Source: Clostridium sp. CAG:793
GTDB taxonomy: Bacteria > Bacillota > Clostridia > TANB77 > CAG-508
Direction of reading: 5' to 3'
DNA: 19,169 bases
Assembly (NCBI GenBank): GCA_000433915.1
Contig: HF993635.1
Span: forward strand, 1 to 19,169
The number at the start of each line of letters is the position of its first letter. The first letter of the stretch is position 1. This document shows, piece after piece, positions 14,367 through 19,169 of this stretch. Below the pieces are notes generated by a model, which was not told the origin of the DNA, ran no database searches, and was given only the letters and a program-made list of their open reading frames with translations. Made by a program: the position numbers and the translations under genes.

Positions 14367-15521
14367 TTATTTTTTATTACAGATTGCTGTGCTTGATATC
14401 ATGACTCCTCCAAATACGTTTCCTGTATAATTTCCTTTTCCATATTCACTATCTGTAAATGCCATTAAAAATGGAGTATCTTCTGTTTCTGTTTTTATTC
14501 TTTTGGCTATTTCATTTATATTTATTTTATCAATCAATGCTGATGAATATACATTCAAATATGCTACTGGACTTTCGTCAATTGGCTTTAATCCATTCTT
14601 TATTTTGTAAATTGTTTCTGCTGGTGCATCAATAAGCTCTTGTTTAGTTGTTTGCACCTGTATTATTGCTGAATTTTCACTTATATCACTACCAACAATT
14701 ATACTATTGTTGTATATATTAGTTATTGGCTTTATTATTGTATTATCATTTAGACTGTCTTTTATCGCCAGATTATTGAGTATTGCATTTTCTAATATGT
14801 CATTATTTTCTTTATAGCTGGTCCATTCGCGAAATATTTGTATTGCTTGATTTCCATTTATCTCATCTATTTGTCTAGTTTCTGTTGCTTTTGTTATTAT
14901 GCCTGAATGTACCGTTTCATGATAACTGCTATTTATTATGTTTTCTATTCTTTGTGACGTATAGAAGAATGCTACTGCAGCTCCTTCACTAAACTCTGCT
15001 TCTTCTGTATATATCATGTTAAATGTATTTTTGCCGGTTATTCCTCCTCCAAAACATGGTACATCTCCAATTATATCGCGTATTCCTTTGGCATATTCTT
15101 TTTCTTCTTCTGATGATGCAATTAGCATATAGTAATCTGGTTTTCTATTTTTTCCTGATTTTTGCAAAGCTTGTAATGCTACTTCTTGGCCTGTTTTTCT
15201 TGCTGTTATTAATTTATTTGAGCCTGCCGTATATACATCTGTTTCTTTGTCCCCAATAGCTAGCATTCCAGCGAAATCACCATTTTTAGAAGTTATATAT
15301 CCTTCCTGAGTTATAATTCCTCCATAAGTTGTACAACCAATAATAGGGGCTGTCCCTAATATAGACTTAGCCCCTTTTAATAATTCTTTACAGTTATATT
15401 TAGATGAATTAAATATGATTGCAATCTTGGTTTGTACTAGGTCTAATACTGCTTTTTTTGCACATGCTTTTCCAGCTTGCTCTGCATTGTCGTCTATTGA
15501 CCATGTAACATTTACCTTCAT
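14367..15521 (-). CDS. FIST-domain putative sensory protein
   Basis: FIST (FIST_N plus FIST_C) is a family described as a sensory domain, proposed to bind small ligands such as amino acids, usually near metabolic or signalling genes. The 384-residue product shows the FIST_N signature GCTTYGGI at about 62-69 and PCFGGGITG at 155-163. The FIST_C half starts about residue 220 (INGNQAIQIFREW) and ends with GNVFGGVMISST near the C-terminus. No kinase, GGDEF or methyl-accepting domain is attached and there is no membrane segment, so it would be a stand-alone cytoplasmic form. The ATG at 15521 is taken as start; a TTG one codon earlier has better spacing to AGGAGG (7 rather than 10 bases) and cannot be excluded. 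It sits 16 bases before the fucO-like gene, so sensing linked to aldehyde/diol metabolism is a reasonable inference. Confidence 0.85.
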   Translation of the reverse strand: MKVNVTWSIDDNAEQAGKACAKKAVLDLVQTKIAIIFNSSKYNCKELLKGAKSILGTAPIIGCTTYGGIITQEGYITSKNGDFAGMLAIGDKETDVYTAGSNKLITARKTGQEVALQALQKSGKNRKPDYYMLIASSEEEKEYAKGIRDIIGDVPCFGGGITGKNTFNMIYTEEAEFSEGAAVAFFYTSQRIENIINSSYHETVHSGIITKATETRQIDEINGNQAIQIFREWTSYKENNDILENAILNNLAIKDSLNDNTIIKPITNIYNNSIIVGSDISENSAIIQVQTTKQELIDAPAETIYKIKNGLKPIDESPVAYLNVYSSALIDKININEIAKRIKTETEDTPFLMAFTDSEYGKGNYTGNVFGGVMISSTAICNKK

Positions 15522-15557
15522 CAATCTATTTCCTCCTATGTGTTTTATTCTTTTGTT

Positions 15558-16784
15558 CTAAAATTCCACTAATACCCATGGATTTGCTTCACTTCCATTT
15601 GCGCTGTTACTTGCTTTTAATGTTAAATTTGATTTTAGTGTAACTACAGGTAGCATTCCAAATGCGTTACCTCCTGATATTTGTCCATTACTTGAAGTAC
15701 AATTTTGATTATATACTCCTTTATTCATTGCAAATATTTGATATGATACTGATTGTGCGTTTAGATTTGTTCCTCTTGAAGCAAAATAATACGATGTTGA
15801 ATTTGCAGCACTTGTTGATTTTTTGTAATTGAAGAACAAGTCTCTGAACAAGCTTATTCCTGTGCCTGAATTATAATCCTCAAAATCTGATACTGCTGGT
15901 GTTCCATTCCAACTAGTTTGTGTTGCATACATAATTGTTGCACGATTTGTTGGTAATGCTCCTGCTTTTCCATTATCTACTGTATCAGTTATAGTTTCTC
16001 CATCACCTTGCTCACTTATACCTAGCTTTCCTGTATTTCCATCTATTGTCATTGTTTTTTCTTTAAGTGATATGCTTGGATAATAGGTGCATGATGAATC
16101 CGAATATGATTTTTCTACTCCAACATTGTATGTTCCTTTTCTTGAGCTAAGATATGAACTCTTTAAGTGCATTTCTAGATCTTCAATGTCTACAGACTGT
16201 GCTGTTCCTAAGCTCCCACTATATAAGTCTTTACATACATTATTTAGTGTATTTACAGCATTATTATAGCCATTCATTCTATATATCATTATTTGACTAT
16301 TTGTTATTTTATTTGATATTAATCTAACATATCCGTCTTTTACATCTAATACTCTCCATTTTAATGTGGTATCTTGTGTAATCTGTTTATTATATGTTTG
16401 ATCCGTATTATTATAATTGCAGGCTATTAATTTCTGCTCAGTTGCCTCACTAATTGTTGCTCCACTTTTAGGAGTATAGCTTACATAGTCTCCTGTGTGT
16501 ATTTTTCCCTGCATATAATAGTCAACAATTGTTGTATATAACTGATTTGTTGTTCCTGTATCTCCTATTACATCCGGCCACTGGTTTGATAGAGAATTCA
16601 TTTTCTCTTCTGTATTTTCAATCATATTCTGTGTATCTTGTTTGATGTCTTCCTTCTTTTGAAGTAAGCCTCCTTTTAGTGTCCCTTGAAATACTATTCC
16701 AACTAAAATTAGCATTATCGATATTGTCACAACAAGTACAGTTAAAGTGACTCCTCGTTCACTAGTTCTTTTGTTATATAACAT
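15558..16784 (-). CDS. Pilin-like membrane-anchored surface protein with DUF6273-like C-terminus
   Basis: The N-terminus (RTSERG, then VTLTVLVVTISIMLILVGIVF) looks like a class III prepilin leader: a short basic leader, a Gly at position 11 as cleavage residue, and a 21-residue hydrophobic helix. Position 5 of the mature form is Val where most type IV pilins and pseudopilins have Glu, so assembly into a filament is doubtful. A coiled-coil stem (about 40-66) is followed by a large beta-rich, Ser/Thr/Asn/Gly-rich outer region. The end resembles the DUF6273 family (YYFASRG around 330, MLPVVTLKSNLTL, and closing PWVLVEF). It is 408 residues long. The ATG lies inside the last codons of the YlbF-family gene (11-base overlap) with GGAGAAG 9 bases upstream, so translation is coupled. 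No prepilin peptidase or pilus ATPase gene is in the window. Confidence 0.75.
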   Translation of the reverse strand: MLYNKRTSERGVTLTVLVVTISIMLILVGIVFQGTLKGGLLQKKEDIKQDTQNMIENTEEKMNSLSNQWPDVIGDTGTTNQLYTTIVDYYMQGKIHTGDYVSYTPKSGATISEATEQKLIACNYNNTDQTYNKQITQDTTLKWRVLDVKDGYVRLISNKITNSQIMIYRMNGYNNAVNTLNNVCKDLYSGSLGTAQSVDIEDLEMHLKSSYLSSRKGTYNVGVEKSYSDSSCTYYPSISLKEKTMTIDGNTGKLGISEQGDGETITDTVDNGKAGALPTNRATIMYATQTSWNGTPAVSDFEDYNSGTGISLFRDLFFNYKKSTSAANSTSYYFASRGTNLNAQSVSYQIFAMNKGVYNQNCTSSNGQISGGNAFGMLPVVTLKSNLTLKASNSANGSEANPWVLVEF

Positions 16785-17118
16785 CTTTTATTACTTCTCC
16801 AATAATATTATTAATGTTTGTTATGATTTCACTAAGTTCTACTTCATAATCGAAAAATTCTTTTATTTCTGGGTGCTCAGTTAGTAAATCATACATTTCT
16901 TGAACTCTTTCTTTTTGATCATTTAAGTCTATCAGCTGATTACTTCTTTTTTTGTTTTCATAATCTTGTATTATTACTTTTAATTTTTCGAATCTATCAA
17001 GAAGTGGTTTGGTTTCTGGATTTTTTTTTAATGTTTCTCTAGTTTCATTTATTGTTTTATAAATATCTAAGTTCTGTATTTCTTTTGCAAGTTTTTCAGC
17101 TGTTTCATAAACGTTCAT
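16774..17118 (-). CDS. YlbF/YheA-family regulatory protein
   Basis: The Com_YlbF family includes B. subtilis YlbF and YmcA, which together with YaaT act on RNase Y (RNA maturation, competence, biofilm and sporulation), and the less understood YheA. The 114-residue product is fully helical. It starts MNVYETAEKLAKEIQNLDIYKTINETRETLKK (given as family-like order, longest run split after KEI), has a charged middle (YENKKRSNQ) and ends with hydrophobic-patterned helices. Its length is nearer YheA (about 117) than YlbF or YmcA (about 145), so the RNase Y role is uncertain. AAGGAGA lies 6-7 bases before the ATG. It follows the glycosyltransferase by 40 bases and overlaps the pilin-like gene by 11 bases. 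Confidence 0.82.
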   Translation of the reverse strand: MNVYETAEKLAKEIQNLDIYKTINETRETLKKNPETKPLLDRFEKLKVIIQDYENKKRSNQLIDLNDQKERVQEMYDLLTEHPEIKEFFDYEVELSEIITNINNIIGEVIKDVI

Positions 17119-17158
17119 TATATTATCTCCTTTTTATTAAGATTTATTCTTTGCTTTA

Positions 17159-18451
17159 TTATGCATACGCATTACGTTTTCTAAATGTAAGTAAGTTTGT
17201 TATTTCCTTTTGTGTATTTCTTGCTTTTTCTGTTTTGTTTGCTTTCTCTTGTTCAACCATTTCAGCTTCTTTCTTTGCTTCTGTTTGTGTTATTGCTTGT
17301 TCGTATACATAATGTGTATCTTGTGCAATTTTGTTCCAGTTGTATAGTTCTTTTACTTTTTTTACTGCGTTTTTTGAAACTGTATCACATAGTTTTGGAT
17401 CAAATAATAGTGATAATACTGAATCTGCTATTGAATTTGAATTTCCAGCATAGCTCTTCATTCCATTTACACCATGGTCAACTATTTCGTTTAGTCCTCC
17501 TACATCTGATACTACAGTTGGAATTCCTGCTAGCATTGCTTCTAGTGCAACTATTCCAAATGGTTCATACGTGCTTGGAAATACTGCTACATCAGCACAT
17601 TTATACATTTTCTGTACTTTTTTTGAATCACAGTATCCAGCAAAGTATACTTTATTGTCTATTCCTAGGTTTCTTACTTCTTGCTTTAATTCGTCCATCA
17701 TTCCGCCTCTACCACAGATTACAAGTTTTGCATCATGATAGTGGTCTAGTATTTTAGGCATTGCTCCAATTAGATTCTGTATTCCTTTTTCATAAACAAG
17801 TCTTCCTACATATAAAATTATTTTTTCATTGTCTAATGCAAATTGTCTTCTGAAGTCATAGTCTTTTTCTACTCCTGTAAAGTTATTTAAATTAATTCCA
17901 TTTGGTATTACGTTTATTTTTTCAAATGGTAAGCCAAATAGTCTTTGTAAATCACTTTTCATGAAATTACTGTTTACTATTACTTCTGATGATTCGTATG
18001 TGAGCATCCATTCTGAATCATTTATGTATCTTTGTGTTTCGTCATGTATTCCGCTATTTCTGCCATTTTCAGTTGCGTGTATTGTTGTTACTATTGGTAT
18101 TTTATATGCTTCTTTTAAAGCTTTTGCTGAATATGCAACTAACCAATCATGTGCATGTATTACATCAAATTTTCCTTCTTTATTGATTATTTCTGATGCT
18201 TTTGCAATCATGTTGAAGTTTAACTGCATTATCCAATCAATGAAGTTATTAGGATGTATCATGTAGTTGTCAACTCTATATACTTTAACTCCTTTATCGT
18301 CTTCATAATATGGTGCATTTCCATCTCTATATGTTACTACTGTTACTTCATGTCCATCTTTTATAAGTCTTTGTGATAGATCGTGTACTACTCTTGATAT
18401 TCCTCCTACTATTCTTGGTGGATATTCCCATGATAGCATTAAAATCTTCAT
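17159..18451 (-). CDS. GT4-family glycosyltransferase (GT-B fold)
   Basis: A retaining glycosyltransferase that moves a sugar from a nucleotide donor to glycan, lipid or starch-like acceptors in the cytoplasm. The 430-residue product starts MKILMLSWEYPPRIVGGISR, the glycine-rich loop of the acceptor domain also seen in glycogen-synthase-like GT4 enzymes. HAHDW is at about 99-103 and VIPNGIN at 181-187. The donor domain follows (ILYVGRLVYEKG with R217 and K222, the phosphate-binding pair). The EX7E motif is EPFGIVALE at 296-304. The last 40 residues form a Lys/Glu/Ala/Thr-rich charged tail ending RKRNAYA, longer than the fold needs. AAGGGG precedes the ATG by 10 bases. It opens the predicted five-gene set. 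Glycogen-related or cell-surface glycan roles are both possible, and donor and acceptor cannot be read from sequence. Confidence 0.88.
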   Translation of the reverse strand: MKILMLSWEYPPRIVGGISRVVHDLSQRLIKDGHEVTVVTYRDGNAPYYEDDKGVKVYRVDNYMIHPNNFIDWIMQLNFNMIAKASEIINKEGKFDVIHAHDWLVAYSAKALKEAYKIPIVTTIHATENGRNSGIHDETQRYINDSEWMLTYESSEVIVNSNFMKSDLQRLFGLPFEKINVIPNGINLNNFTGVEKDYDFRRQFALDNEKIILYVGRLVYEKGIQNLIGAMPKILDHYHDAKLVICGRGGMMDELKQEVRNLGIDNKVYFAGYCDSKKVQKMYKCADVAVFPSTYEPFGIVALEAMLAGIPTVVSDVGGLNEIVDHGVNGMKSYAGNSNSIADSVLSLLFDPKLCDTVSKNAVKKVKELYNWNKIAQDTHYVYEQAITQTEAKKEAEMVEQEKANKTEKARNTQKEITNLLTFRKRNAYA

Positions 18452-18487
18452 TATCTTATGCCCCTTTCAAGTTAATTTTCTTTAGTA

Positions 18488-18496
18488 ATTATAGCA
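18488..18496 (-). promoter_or_regulatory. Possible extended -10 promoter of the GT4 gene set
   Basis: On the minus strand TGCTATAAT, an extended -10 box, sits about 37 bases before the GT4 ATG. No convincing -35 is present at 17 bases, and a second TATAAT nearer 18510-18516 is equally plausible. The 18452-18711 gap holds this, the hairpin at 18652-18703, and otherwise only AT-rich sequence. Confidence 0.35.
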
Positions 18497-18651
18497 TGTT
18501 TATTTTTTGTTTATTATATACAGAATCTGCATGTTATTTTACATTATTGTTTATATTTTATACATAATTTCGACAAATGTAAATATATTATACGAATTTT
18601 TTCAAACATTTTTGTTTCTTTGATTCATTTCAATTTTACTCGATATTTTCT

Positions 18652-18703
18652 AACAAAAATGAACCTAAAAAACTATTTTTTAGTCTTTAAGTTCATCTTT
18701 GTT
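18652..18703 (-). terminator. Long stem-loop after the leucine-rich-repeat gene
   Basis: The arms 18652-18675 and 18681-18703 are inverted copies over about 23 bases with a few mismatches or G-T pairs (AACAAAAATGAACCTAAA against its partner), around a 5-base T loop. It starts 9 bases after the stop codon of the gene to the right. It contains T-rich strands, but no clean U-tract follows, so it is a probable terminator. Confidence 0.65.
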
Positions 18704-18711
18704 ATTATTGG

Positions 18712-19169
18712 TTATTGTTCACTATCACAGTTCCAATTTACTGTTGCGTTGTATGCTCCCCATGGTGCTCCTTTAATTGATCCAGCTTCTCCTTGCATAC
18801 GTATTGTTGTAATAGATCTATTCAAGGCGTAATTTCCGATATATTCGATATCTTTATATATGTATATGTTTTTTAGATTGTTATATAGCCAAAAAACATC
18901 GTCATCTAAAAGCTTTAAATTTTTTGGCAATCTAATAGATTCAATTTCATTATTTATAAATCCTCTCATATCTGTCTTTACAACTGTCATTGCAATTATT
19001 GTATCTGGATATTCTATTTTTTTTATATTTCTTGTGAAGTTTCTAACTGTTTCTTGGTCATTTTCATTAAGCATCCTGCTTTCATATTCCGAATCTTCTT
19101 CAATTACTTGGCATCTCGTAGGATATCGTAATGTTGTATAATTTTCTATATCTTTTTTATACCCTATTA
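18712..19169 (-). CDS. Leucine-rich-repeat (BspA/LRR_5-type) protein, 3' part only
   Basis: The reading frame is open from the right edge of the window to a TAA at 18712, so the true start lies outside and about 151 C-terminal residues are visible. The ATG at 19074 is an internal methionine with no ribosome site, and the frame continues upstream of it (IGYKKDIENYTTLRYPTRC, among others). The visible region contains LRR_5-like repeats of about 23 residues (IESIRLPKNLKLLDDDVF, then LKNIYIYKDIEYIGNYAL). It ends with a short cap, IKGAPWGAYNATVNWN, of a kind seen at the ends of BspA-like surface proteins of gut bacteria. These proteins are usually exported and mediate adhesion or surface binding. 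The signal peptide and anchoring cannot be judged here. Confidence 0.72.
   Translation of the reverse strand, partial: IGYKKDIENYTTLRYPTRCQVIEEDSEYESRMLNENDQETVRNFTRNIKKIEYPDTIIAMTVVKTDMRGFINNEIESIRLPKNLKLLDDDVFWLYNNLKNIYIYKDIEYIGNYALNRSITTIRMQGEAGSIKGAPWGAYNATVNWNCDSEQ

Noticed and set aside
1..19169. CRISPR array, tRNA or rRNA genes, insertion sequences
   Set aside because: No regularly spaced repeats, cloverleaf-like GC-rich segments, transposase or integrase frames were found on reading both strands.

Overview
The window looks like chromosome from a low-GC Gram-positive bacterium, probably an uncultured gut Clostridia-type lineage. The evidence is AT-rich codon use, strong AGGAGG-type ribosome binding sites, sigma-A style promoters, a CIRCE/HrcA-controlled heat-shock operon in Firmicute order, YlbF, a DUF2628-like membrane protein and a BspA-type leucine-rich repeat protein. 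The exact taxon is an inference and was not tested.

Layout. Bases 1-5072 hold the class I heat-shock operon on the minus strand, in the order hrcA-grpE-dnaK-dnaJ. It starts from a promoter flanked and overlapped by two CIRCE operators, has hairpins in the grpE-dnaK and dnaK-dnaJ gaps, and ends at a long stem-loop. recG (5123-7183, minus) lies just upstream and is divergent from a small plus-strand two-gene unit (7341-7860) of unknown function. Plus-strand genes for a Q/N-rich DUF2628-like membrane protein (8036-9913) and asparaginyl-tRNA synthetase (10030-11421) follow, each with its own promoter and terminator. Two unrecognised minus-strand genes, each with its own promoter, occupy 11502-12587 and 12777-13073.

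Bases 13193-18451 hold a tightly packed minus-strand gene set, read in the order GT4 glycosyltransferase, YlbF-family protein, pilin-like membrane protein, FIST-domain protein, FucO-type iron alcohol dehydrogenase. Gaps are 40, -11, 36 and 16 bases, so it is probably one operon. The right end carries the 3' part of a leucine-rich-repeat protein that runs off the window.

How genes relate. HrcA represses its own operon through CIRCE, and GrpE, DnaK and DnaJ form the Hsp70 machine. The GT4-to-FucO set links sugar transfer, a surface or pilus-like protein, a putative small-ligand sensor and an aldehyde/diol oxidoreductase, but their joint purpose is not evident. The most unusual content is the four unrecognised genes (7341-7691, 7684-7860, 11502-12587, 12777-13073). 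They share codon use (CTG, CTC, CCG, GCG, CGC/CGG) that the housekeeping genes largely avoid, have strong independent promoters, and are interleaved with core genes. They look like acquired accessory cargo. No integrase, transposase, CRISPR array, tRNA or rRNA was seen.
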